Positions 1-6,019 of a stretch of DNA of 9,088 bases are shown in pieces. Both the position numbers and the translations under genes were made by a program. A model generated the notes under the pieces. That model saw only the letters and a list, made by a program, of their open reading frames with translations, ran no database searches and was not told where the DNA came from. Every line of letters starts with the position of its first letter. Positions within the stretch are counted from its first letter, which is position 1. The stretch lies in contig CAMLXE010000052.1 in assembly GCA_946490455.1 (NCBI GenBank), forward strand, positions 1 to 9,088. The letters run 5' to 3'. The DNA is from an uncultured Desulfovibrio sp. (GTDB taxonomy: Bacteria; Desulfobacterota; Desulfovibrionia; Desulfovibrionales; Desulfovibrionaceae).

Positions 1-692
1 AAGACAAAGGCGGCTTTGAGCCACGGAGTATGAGGACTATCAGGGGTAAGGGCGGCAGCCTTGGCAATGAACATGCCTATCTGATCGAACGTTTCCGGCA
101 GCTCAATTCCGGGTTCATAGAAGGCCACGGAAAGGAGAATATTCCCGAGCAGGGCCAGGGCAATGCCCACCGAACAGATCATGAGATATTTCCAGGTGGC
201 CTCAAGCGAACGCTGGTGACGGTGGAAGTAGATAAGGGGAGCGCTTGAGAGTGTGGTTATCTCAATGCCGACCCAGAGTGCACCCAGATGGGGCGTCGTC
301 GTGACAAGGGTCATGGCCGCGAGGAAGAAACACAGACAGGCGGTAAAGCGGCGTTCAGGAGCATTGGTGAAGGTCTGGCCGTTCTGGATGTCCACCCGTT
401 CGTGGTGGGTGTCCTCGTCGCGCAGGTAGCCGATGGCGTAGAAGGAGGCGGCAACCATAAGAAGGCTTGCCAGAACGAGGAAGAGCGTCCCAAGTTCATC
501 TGGAGCAAGGAGTCCACCCAATGCACGGAGAGCAGGAGCTGCCGGATCGCTGATAGAGGTAGCCAGTGCTGCGGAGAGAATAAGATGGAGCAGGGCGGTC
601 AGCATAAGCAGACCACGTCGCAGGGTTGCACTGCTGATCAGCAGCATGGCGACTCCCGCAGCTAGGGGAAGAAAGAGAAGAAGTTCGAGCAT
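1..692 (-). CDS. hyfF: Hydrogenase-4 membrane subunit HyfF, antiporter-like (N-terminal part, runs off left edge)
   Basis: The first 230 residues are visible and the frame is still open at base 1. HyfF belongs to the NuoL/M/N and Mrp-antiporter-like family and forms a proton- or sodium-translocating channel in the membrane arm of Hyf/formate-hydrogenlyase-type complexes. Hydrophobic segments lie at about residues 2-20, 27-45, 66-90, 115-135, 136-156 and 168-192. The conserved membrane glutamate is Glu144 in WVGIEITTLSSAPLI. It is followed by the HyfF-like signature LEATWKYLMICSVGIALALLG at about 163-183. The last visible residues (WLKAAFVF) come just before where the family's GTKAGLAP lysine segment should be. 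E. coli HyfF is about 526 aa, so less than half is present. The ATG lies 6 nt after the hyfE stop, with a modest AGGGA ribosome site inside the end of hyfE. It is the last visible gene of the hyfBCEF operon. Family assignment is firm; HyfF rather than another NuoL/N-like paralogue rests on the signature and gene order. Confidence 0.88.
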   Translation of the reverse strand, partial: MLELLLFLPLAAGVAMLLISSATLRRGLLMLTALLHLILSAALATSISDPAAPALRALGGLLAPDELGTLFLVLASLLMVAASFYAIGYLRDEDTHHERVDIQNGQTFTNAPERRFTACLCFFLAAMTLVTTTPHLGALWVGIEITTLSSAPLIYFHRHQRSLEATWKYLMICSVGIALALLGNILLSVAFYEPGIELPETFDQIGMFIAKAAALTPDSPHTPWLKAAFV

Positions 693-698
693 GGCGTA

Positions 699-1343
699 TT
701 AGTCCCTGAGGCTGCAGAAGCGGCCGACGTCAATGGATTCGAAGGTCTTGTTGATGTGATTGATGGCAATGCCCATGACAAAGACGGCGACAAAGACGTC
801 AAGGAGAATGGTAAGTTCAAACCAGACGGCGCCCTTGGCCATGAGCGGAATGCCAAGCAGGAAGATACCGTTTTCTGCCACCAGATAGCCGATGACCTGA
901 GAGATGGCCTTGGTTCGACCGACTACAAGAATCAGTCCACTGAAGAGTGTCATCAGGGCAGCCGGCAGAAGCAGGGATGGGAAGAGTCCCGGCTGAATGG
1001 GGAGTCTGGCTTCAAGCCAGAGTGAGAAGGCAAGACCCACCATGCAGGCGATGACGGAAAGCCCGCAACCGAGGCGAGGTTCGGCGTCCTGTTCTACGGC
1101 AACCTTTTTGAGGGTTCGAGAGAGCAGAATGGGGAAGGCAATACCCTTGATAAGCAGAACGGCTCCCCCAAGAAGAAGGTGTTCAAGGCTGAAGCCATGG
1201 GCACCGGGCAGCATGAGAAGGAGAGCCAGCAGAACGCCCTGTACGGCTACCTGACGGATGAGGGAAGCGAGTCGCACAACGCCAGCCAGCAGGAGGTTGT
1301 TCAGCATGAGGACGAGCAGAAGAAGCTGAAAAAAGGCGGACAT
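699..1343 (-). CDS. hyfE: Hydrogenase-4 membrane subunit HyfE (NuoK-like)
   Basis: This is a 214-aa integral membrane protein, close to the 216 aa of E. coli HyfE. HyfE combines a long N-terminal membrane region with a C-terminal NuoK/MrpC-like part and sits in the ion-translocating arm of Hyf-type complexes. Hydrophobic segments fall at about residues 3-22, 33-50, 56-77, 91-110, 118-141, 148-168 and 172-195. The NuoK-like signature GRTKAISQVIGYLVAENG is at about 142-159, with the intramembrane acidic residues Glu157 and Asp182. The soluble tail HINKTFESIDV at about 196-206 is typical of HyfE. The frame stays open up to 1511, but the start at 1343 is chosen because it gives family length and has an AGGTGAGG ribosome site overlapping the end of hyfC. 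The gap to the hyfC stop is 2 nt. The hyfD gene that separates hyfC and hyfE in E. coli is missing here. Confidence 0.9.
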   Translation of the reverse strand: MSAFFQLLLLVLMLNNLLLAGVVRLASLIRQVAVQGVLLALLLMLPGAHGFSLEHLLLGGAVLLIKGIAFPILLSRTLKKVAVEQDAEPRLGCGLSVIACMVGLAFSLWLEARLPIQPGLFPSLLLPAALMTLFSGLILVVGRTKAISQVIGYLVAENGIFLLGIPLMAKGAVWFELTILLDVFVAVFVMGIAINHINKTFESIDVGRFCSLRD

Positions 1344-1345
1344 GA

Positions 1346-2275
1346 TTACCTCACCTGTGTCAGGATGAGAGCAAAGGCGGCGAGAGCGCCGGCCATGCCC
1401 AGAAGCTGGGAAATCCAGGCCATGCGAAGACGGGCCATAATGGATTCCACAAGGCCTACGACGACGGCGGTCACGAAGATGATGACAAAGTAACCGATCG
1501 TCTGTGCCCATATGCTTGCCTGCGGAACCAGAATGCCGGCCAGAAGCGCAGCAAAGAACCAGAGCTTGAGTGCGGAACCATAGAGAATAAAGGCAAGATT
1601 CGGGCCGGAGTGGTCGAGAATCATGGCTTCATGGATCATGGTGAGTTCAAGATGCGTATTGGGATCATCAACAGGGATACGGCAGTTTTCCACGAGCAGA
1701 AGGATGAACAGCACCACAGGAATCAGGAGAAGTTCAGGTCTGCCAAAGAGCCAGCCCGAAGCTGGAATGCCGCCGAACATGGTGGACAGAGAAAGTTCGG
1801 AAGAGAGACCAAGCCCCGATGTGGTACCGATGACGGCGAGGAAGCAGAGGAAGAGTACCGGTTCGGCGAGTGCCGAAAAGGTTGCTTCCCGGCTTGCTCC
1901 CATGCCTTCGAATGGAGATCCTGTATCGAGTGCGGAAAGAATGATGGCAAAGCGTCCCACACCGAGCAGATAGGCGGCGAGGATAAAGTCTCCCTGCGAC
2001 TGAAGGGGAGATGGCTGTCCGCCAAGAGGCAGCAGGGCCAGAGCGCAGAGGGTGGCTGCAAGCGAGATGGCAGGACCTGCACGGAAGATCCAGCTCGTTG
2101 TGTGACTTAGAACTTCGCCTTTGCCGAGAAGTTTGGCCAGGTCAAAATACAGCTGAAGTATGGGCTTGCCGTGCCGGCCGGCAACCTTGGCCTTGACTCT
2201 GTTGATGATGCCGGAAAGAAGCGGGGCAAGCAGCAGAGCCAGCACAAACTGGAGAAGATAGGGCCAGATGTTCAT
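1346..2275 (-). CDS. hyfC: Hydrogenase-4 membrane subunit HyfC (NuoH-like)
   Basis: This 309-aa protein (E. coli HyfC is about 315 aa) is the NuoH/HycD/EchB-type subunit that anchors the peripheral hydrogenase arm to the membrane and lies at the coupling interface. Family landmarks are FDLAKLLGKGEV at about 44-55, GSPFEGMGASREATFSALAEP split over about 119-139, and ENCRIPVDDPNTHLEL at about 196-211 followed by TMIHE. These correspond to the charged loops of NuoH that face the quinone or iron-sulfur site. About eight hydrophobic segments are visible, including 4-22, 66-85, 97-115, 137-157, 182-196, 228-250, 258-279 and 290-306. The start ATG overlaps the hyfB stop in an ATGA arrangement, which implies translational coupling. 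The stop is 2 nt before hyfE. HyfC and HycD are close paralogues. The Hyf label is preferred because hyfE and hyfF, absent from a minimal hyc operon, follow. Confidence 0.92.
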   Translation of the reverse strand: MNIWPYLLQFVLALLLAPLLSGIINRVKAKVAGRHGKPILQLYFDLAKLLGKGEVLSHTTSWIFRAGPAISLAATLCALALLPLGGQPSPLQSQGDFILAAYLLGVGRFAIILSALDTGSPFEGMGASREATFSALAEPVLFLCFLAVIGTTSGLGLSSELSLSTMFGGIPASGWLFGRPELLLIPVVLFILLLVENCRIPVDDPNTHLELTMIHEAMILDHSGPNLAFILYGSALKLWFFAALLAGILVPQASIWAQTIGYFVIIFVTAVVVGLVESIMARLRMAWISQLLGMAGALAAFALILTQVR

Positions 2276-4293
2276 GCGTGCAGCCCCCAGACTAGAAGAA
2301 TGACCACTGTGGCGAGGATGTAGAGAATGTAGAGATGAATCCTGCCGTGCTGAACGATTTTCAGGGCGTTACAGAGACGTTCAATGCCTTCAAAAAGAGG
2401 GGTGAAGAGTCCTGTGCGAAGCCTGTCAGGTGCAGAAATGGCAAAGGTTCCGTGGTCGGGGAAGTAGCTGTCATCGCGCTGGGTATGGATTTTCAGTCCC
2501 ATGGCAGAACCGAAGAGTTTGCCTATGGGTTCGGAGAACGAGGCATCTGTGTACTGAATGCGAGGGGTTCCAAACTGATAGCCGCAGCCCCATGTCGAGG
2601 ATTCACGAACGGAGCGGTTTTTGAGCAGACGTCGACGCAGGGCGAGGAAGAGAAGCGTCAGCACAATCCCGGAAAAACCGAGAAGTGAGGTGGTGTCGAG
2701 GATGCCCGTTGCGCTGCTGATGCCATTTTCGGCTTCCTCAAGCAGGGCAAGCGGTACCTGAGCCACATGGAGCGCAGCCGTGGCCACACCGGAGAAACAG
2801 GCGGGAGCGGCAAGCCCTACTGCAATACAGACCAACGCAGGAATGCACAATGGAAGAAGGGCGTTCCAGGAAGGAGATATGGCGGAAGCCGCAAAGCCGG
2901 TACGCGGTTCGCCAAGGAAGGTCATGCCATAGGCTTTGGAGTAGGTGGCAGCAGCAAGGCCGCTGATCAGTGCAAGGCCTGTAAGAGCCGTGAAGAGGCC
3001 CAGCTGGTTTTCCACTCCCGAAAGAGCTGTTCCTTTGACAAGGGCAAGAAAGAGTACCAGTTCCCCGGCAAAGCCGTTCAGCGGAGGCAGACAGGCAATG
3101 GCTGCGGCTCCCAGCGCAAAGAGTATGCCGACCAGTGGCAGACGTTTCTGAAGACCTCCAAGCTGATCCATACGGACCGTACCTACTGCGTGCAGGATTT
3201 CACCTGCACAGAGGAAGAGCAGTCCCTTGAAGGCTGCATGGTTCAGCATGTGGAAAAGAGAACCTGCAAAGCCCAGCGTGGCGATCCAGGCGTTTTTCGA
3301 GGCCAGACCAATGATGCCTATGCCAACACCCATAAGCATGAGTCCCATATTTTCCACACTGGAATAGGCAAGCATACGTTTCAGGTGCGTCTGGGCCAGT
3401 GCTTTCAGGATTCCCATGATGCCGGTGGCAAGTCCCAGAAAAAGCAGAAGCCAGCCCCACCATGCAGAGAAATCCTGTCGAGGGCCAAGGAAATCGAGAG
3501 TCCGAATAATGCCGTAAAGTCCGGCATTGATCATGGCACCGGAAAGAAGTGCCGAAACATGACTTGGTGCGGCGGGGTGTGCTTCGGGCAGCCAGACGTG
3601 GAGAGGGGCCAGTCCTGCCTTGGCTCCAAAACCAAGGACGGCCAGAATGAAGAGCGCTGGGGTCCATGAGCCTGCCGGGAGCTGGGCAAGTCCGGCAAAG
3701 GAGGTGTCTCCACCAAGTTGCCAGAGCAGCGCGAAAAAGGCGATGAGAAGTACGGCACCCAGATGGGCAGCTACCAGATAAACCCAGGACGCGTCACGAA
3801 CCAGACTGTCACCGTCGTTGAAGTCGATAAGAAAAAAGGGTGCAAGCGACATGAGTTCCCAGGCAATGAGGAAAAGAACTGTGTCCCGTGCGGTCATCAC
3901 GGCAGCCATGCCAAGGATAAGCAGCAGATAGAAAAACCAGTGGGCACCCAGATTATGCGTCCCGGCTTCGGTATGACGCAATGAAATGCCGCCGGCCAGC
4001 GCACATATGGCGCCGAGTCCGAAGACAGGGAAGAGAAAGAGTCTGGTGAGCGGGTCCAGCCCAAGTGTACAGGAACCGATGGGGAGTCCCCACGGCAGGG
4101 TCAGAGTCAACGAGGCATGCCATGTCCCGGTAATGACGGCACAAAGCCCCACCAGACAGCCAAGGACAGCCCCACAGGGACCGATGCAGTTGGCCAGACG
4201 GGTGGTCCGCTCCGTCAGGGGCAAGAGGGCAATACCTCCTGTTGCTGCCGCAAAAAGGGCCAGCAGCAGGAACGCCACAAGAAGACAGTTCAT
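2272..4293 (-). CDS. hyfB: Hydrogenase-4 membrane subunit HyfB (NuoL/N-like antiporter subunit)
   Basis: This 673-aa protein is almost exactly the length of E. coli HyfB (672 aa). It is a large antiporter-like membrane subunit of Hyf/Hyc-type complexes (HycC family) that carries out ion translocation driven by the redox reaction of the peripheral arm. Hydrophobic segments run through nearly the whole length. Key landmarks are the membrane Glu146 in LIAWELMSLAPFF, Lys225 in GFGAKAGLAPLHVWLPEAHP (about 221-240), the following PSHVSALLSGAMINAGLYGI (about 243-262), and KRMLAYSSVENMG at about 305-317. The C-terminal quarter has the soluble WGCGYQFGTPRIQYTDASFS segment typical of HyfB/HycC, then a last membrane helix. 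The frame is open up to 4428, but the ATG at 4293 is chosen because GAGGA sits 4 nt before it and it gives the family length; the GTG at 4428 has no properly spaced ribosome site. It appears to be the first gene of the operon, with no ferredoxin-like hyfA before it. Confidence 0.93.
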   Translation of the reverse strand: MNCLLVAFLLLALFAAATGGIALLPLTERTTRLANCIGPCGAVLGCLVGLCAVITGTWHASLTLTLPWGLPIGSCTLGLDPLTRLFLFPVFGLGAICALAGGISLRHTEAGTHNLGAHWFFYLLLILGMAAVMTARDTVLFLIAWELMSLAPFFLIDFNDGDSLVRDASWVYLVAAHLGAVLLIAFFALLWQLGGDTSFAGLAQLPAGSWTPALFILAVLGFGAKAGLAPLHVWLPEAHPAAPSHVSALLSGAMINAGLYGIIRTLDFLGPRQDFSAWWGWLLLFLGLATGIMGILKALAQTHLKRMLAYSSVENMGLMLMGVGIGIIGLASKNAWIATLGFAGSLFHMLNHAAFKGLLFLCAGEILHAVGTVRMDQLGGLQKRLPLVGILFALGAAAIACLPPLNGFAGELVLFLALVKGTALSGVENQLGLFTALTGLALISGLAAATYSKAYGMTFLGEPRTGFAASAISPSWNALLPLCIPALVCIAVGLAAPACFSGVATAALHVAQVPLALLEEAENGISSATGILDTTSLLGFSGIVLTLLFLALRRRLLKNRSVRESSTWGCGYQFGTPRIQYTDASFSEPIGKLFGSAMGLKIHTQRDDSYFPDHGTFAISAPDRLRTGLFTPLFEGIERLCNALKIVQHGRIHLYILYILATVVILLVWGLHA

Positions 4294-4347
4294 GGTTTCC
4301 TCTTCAGGTTTTCGGGCCGAAGCGTTGCCTGTGCATTGAGGGGGGAG

Positions 4348-4376
4348 AGTATTGTGCAAAAGACATAAATTTGCAA
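4348..4376 (-). promoter_or_regulatory. Candidate sigma-70-type promoter of the hyf operon
   Basis: Reading on the minus strand, TTGCAA (4376-4371) and AATACT (4353-4348) are separated by 17 nt. Each matches four of six consensus bases. A transcript would start near 4341 and have a leader of about 48 nt before the hyfB ATG. A second possible -35, a perfect TTGACA at 4397-4392, has no good -10 at 16-18 nt. This is a weak, by-eye prediction. Confidence 0.3.
4355..4375. promoter_or_regulatory. Inverted repeat TGCAAA-N9-TTTGCA, possible operator upstream of hyfB
   Basis: A perfect 6-bp inverted repeat with a 9-nt spacer lies 62-82 nt upstream of the hyfB start. Similarity continues outward (ATTGTGCAAA against ATTGCAAA on the opposite strand). 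It fills the space between the -35 and -10 of the candidate hyf promoter, so a dimeric repressor or other regulator binding here could control the operon. It does not match the FNR (TTGAT-N4-ATCAA) or CRP/HcpR (TGTGA-N6-TCACA) consensus, so the regulator is unknown. Confidence 0.35.
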
Positions 4377-4391
4377 TAGGTTTTGAAAGGA

Positions 4392-4421
4392 TGTCAAACC
4401 ATGGAATGCGTGTCAGACCAT
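4392..4421 (-). repeat. Two-copy direct repeat ATGGTYTGACA upstream of the hyf promoter
   Basis: On the minus strand ATGGTCTGACA (4421-4411) and ATGGTTTGACA (4402-4392) match at 10 of 11 positions, with a 19-nt repeat distance, close to two helical turns. They lie just upstream of the candidate -35, where an activator that binds tandem half-sites would sit. The regulatory role is inference; the repeat itself is directly visible. Confidence 0.4.
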
Positions 4422-4552
4422 ATGCCACCTCCGGGGAAGAGCTTCTGCGATGGCACCATGCAGGGAGGAAGAGTGCGGTGAGACCGTTTCGTCAGTCATG
4501 GGCAAAATATCGACCAGTATGCGGTATCTCGCTAGGATAACATGGTTTTTGG

Positions 4553-4579
4553 GCAGTCTTATGATGTGAGACTGCTTTT
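4553..4579 (+). terminator. Terminator-like hairpin in the divergent intergenic region
   Basis: GCAGTCTTA (4553-4561) pairs with TGAGACTGC (4567-4575): nine pairs with one G-T wobble around a TGATG loop, followed by TTTTC on the plus strand. No plus-strand gene is recognised upstream of it, so it may instead be a leader or regulatory hairpin or chance. Confidence 0.3.
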
Positions 4580-4677
4580 CAGGGGTGAGAGAATATTGTC
4601 AAAGGGTTGCACCTCCCCGATAGGGAAAACGTGCTGAATCCAAAGGGAAGATGACGGGATAAGCATTGGTAGATTGG

Positions 4678-4703
4678 CATGGGCAGCCAACCGTGGCTGC
4701 ATG
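4678..4703. repeat. Bulged hairpin CATG(GG)CAGCCA / TGGCTGCATG
   Basis: CATG, a GG bulge and CAGCCA pair with TGGCTGCATG across a four-base ACCG loop. It lies about 290 nt upstream of the thioesterase start and has no T-run on either side, so it is not an intrinsic terminator. Function is unknown. Confidence 0.3.
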
Positions 4704-4992
4704 AGGAGAGGGAGAGTCAGATAGTCAGAATCTCAAGAAGAATAGTAAACTGTTGCAGGTGGATAGGTATTGTAAAGACAGCCCTGGAGATTATGGGGCC
4801 AGACAGCACTTTGCCTTTGCGTCAACATGCCGTATGCTTGAAAGCATTGCAGAGGCAGCCAGCCGAAACGATTGGCTGATTGCTTTCCACAAGAGTTATT
4901 TGGGGAAAGTTTGGTATGTGGCGGAAAGTGAAAAGGGGATACTCCCCCGAGTTCCGGCACCTTGAACCTCAACATTTTGTACAGGTGAAAAC

Positions 4993-5391
4993 ATGTTGCA
5001 GACAGGCATGAAAGGGTATGCGGAAATAGTGGTGACGGAAGATCTGCTGGCCAGCCGGGCCGGGAGCGGGCTGGTAGCCGTGTACGCAACTCCGGCCATG
5101 ATTGCAGGCATTGAGGGAACGGCAGCCGCTTCTGTTGCTGGAGAACTGGCTGAAGGTCAGACCACTGTAGGTGCACATGTGGATGTGTCACATGTCGCAG
5201 CCACTCCTCTGGGGATGAAGGTCCATTTTGAGACGGAGCTTGTGGAAATCGCACCCAATGGGAAGATTCTGACCTTTAAGGTCGAGGCCTATGACGAAGC
5301 CGGACTCATTGGTAAGGGGACACATGTCAGAGCCATTGTGAACAAGGAAAAGTTCGAAAGCCGGGTACGGGAAAAATTGGCCTCCATGTAA
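4993..5391 (+). CDS. Acyl-CoA thioesterase, FlK-like hotdog-fold family
   Basis: This is a complete 132-aa single-domain protein of the family typified by fluoroacetyl-CoA thioesterase FlK (about 139 aa), expected to hydrolyse short acyl-CoA thioesters in the cytoplasm. Recalling the FlK layout (residue 42, Glu50, His76), the equivalents here are Thr33, Glu41 and His67. The spacings of 8 and 26 residues are identical to FlK. The block VSHVAATPLG at about 65-74 corresponds to FlK VTHTAATPPG, and GKGTHVRAIVNKEKFESRV at about 107-125 to the FlK GSGTHERAVIHLEKFNAKV segment. The start has AGGTGA 4 nt upstream. The gene stands alone, divergent from hyf, and ends before a strong terminator. Most homologues in anaerobes are in organisms with no reason to meet fluoroacetate, so a general housekeeping acyl-CoA thioesterase is the likelier role; the true substrate cannot be read from sequence. 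Confidence 0.85.
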   Translation: MLQTGMKGYAEIVVTEDLLASRAGSGLVAVYATPAMIAGIEGTAAASVAGELAEGQTTVGAHVDVSHVAATPLGMKVHFETELVEIAPNGKILTFKVEAYDEAGLIGKGTHVRAIVNKEKFESRVREKLASM

Positions 5392-5494
5392 GACCTCTGT
5401 TTTGTATCGGCCGGAGGTTTCCGAACCACTCTCGCTGGAAGCGGGTAATGGAAAAGTTGGAGCTGAGACGGTCGATTTGAAAGCTGATATCAAA

Positions 5495-5522
5495 AAAGGG
5501 CAGGAAGGAGTTCCTGCCCTTT
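5495..5522. terminator. Bidirectional intrinsic terminator between convergent genes
   Basis: AAAGGGCAGGAA (5495-5506) and TTCCTGCCCTTT (5511-5522) form a perfect 12-bp stem with a GGAG loop. On the plus strand it is followed by TTTCTGTTTCC, ending the thioesterase transcript. On the minus strand CCC runs into six Ts, ending the effector/chaperone transcript. It lies about 100 nt after the thioesterase stop and 20 nt beyond the chaperone stop. Confidence 0.9.
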
Positions 5523-5542
5523 CTGTTTCCTTGAATGATCCG

Positions 5543-5998
5543 TTATACTCTCAGCATGGTCTCCTGCAGAGGAGAGTCTGAGGAAGTCGCACTTTCAGCC
5601 TCATCGCCCTTCATGCAGACCTCCTGCCACCGTTCGGCAACATTGAGAAAGTTCTGGAACCAGGTTGTGATATTGGAGCTGTCCAGGACGCGCAGAGGCA
5701 TGATACCCTGAAGAGTCACGCCGGTATCCTCGCGTGCAGCCAGGGTGAATCCCTGTGTCTCGTGGAAGAAGGTGTTTGCATCAAGCAGAGCTGTATAGAT
5801 TTTTTCTTTTCCCTGTTCCGGCAGTGGGGCCACTACAGTGAAGAGCATGACCAGATCGGAGGAGGGCAGGTAGCGCAGGCTGACCTCGAAATCATCGATG
5901 ACAAGGAGCGAGACGGGGTCGTCCTCCCGAACGGTGATTTCCGGCAGTCCCAGCGCCGGCGCCAGCGTGGAAAGCAGGGATTTGAAAGCCTCAAGCAT
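5543..5998 (-). CDS. Type III secretion class I chaperone, CesT/Tir family
   Basis: This small acidic 151-aa protein has the pattern of the Tir-chaperone (CesT, PF05932) family: dimeric cytoplasmic chaperones that keep one or a few effectors unfolded and direct them to the T3SS ATPase. Visible landmarks are the N-terminal helix FKSLLSTLAPALGLP (about 5-19), the strand LLVIDDFEVSLRY (about 31-43), a hydrophobic strand LVMLFTVVAPLPE (about 49-61), then IYTALLDANTFFHETQGFTL (about 67-86), which matches the family's LLxANxF...G segment. After it come strands around 88-103 and a closing helix at about 109-127, with a polar acidic tail. The ATG has a perfect AGGAGG (6007-6012) with 8-nt spacing. 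It starts 21 nt after the stop of the upstream putative effector, so the two should be co-transcribed, and a dedicated chaperone for that effector is the natural reading. No T3SS apparatus gene is in the window. Confidence 0.8.
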   Translation of the reverse strand: MLEAFKSLLSTLAPALGLPEITVREDDPVSLLVIDDFEVSLRYLPSSDLVMLFTVVAPLPEQGKEKIYTALLDANTFFHETQGFTLAAREDTGVTLQGIMPLRVLDSSNITTWFQNFLNVAERWQEVCMKGDEAESATSSDSPLQETMLRV

Positions 5999-6019
5999 GA
6001 ACAGGTCCTCCTGTATGGT

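Larger units (their letters stand above)
4294..4992. other. 699-base divergent intergenic region between hyfB and the thioesterase gene
   Basis: No convincing gene is seen here. The short open frames (for example plus 4352-4540, 4679-4879 and 4753-4965) match no family I recognise, lack good ribosome sites and overlap each other. The hyfB-proximal end holds a candidate promoter, an inverted repeat and a direct repeat, listed separately. The middle holds hairpins at 4553-4579 and 4678-4703. Near the thioesterase there is a weaker inverted repeat (CAGCCA around 4858-4863 with TGGCTG about 11 nt later) and a GGGG/CCCC hairpin near 4936-4948. I could not fit any known riboswitch class, and I found no good sigma-54 (GG-N10-GC) or sigma-70 promoter for the thioesterase. 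Confidence 0.6.

Noticed and set aside
2767..3669. 300-aa plus-strand open frame.
   Set aside because: It is the antisense shadow of hyfB; its composition (rich in Lys, Gly, Cys and Gln) is not protein-like and it has no ribosome site.
4294..4428. N-terminal extension of hyfB by 45 codons to a GTG at 4428.
   Set aside because: The GGAGG there abuts the GTG instead of being properly spaced, the extension has no family similarity, and the ATG at 4293 has a well-placed ribosome site and gives the family length.
4294..4992. Riboswitch (cobalamin, TPP, glycine, c-di-GMP, Moco) ahead of hyfB or the thioesterase.
   Set aside because: None of the conserved core sequences of these classes could be placed.
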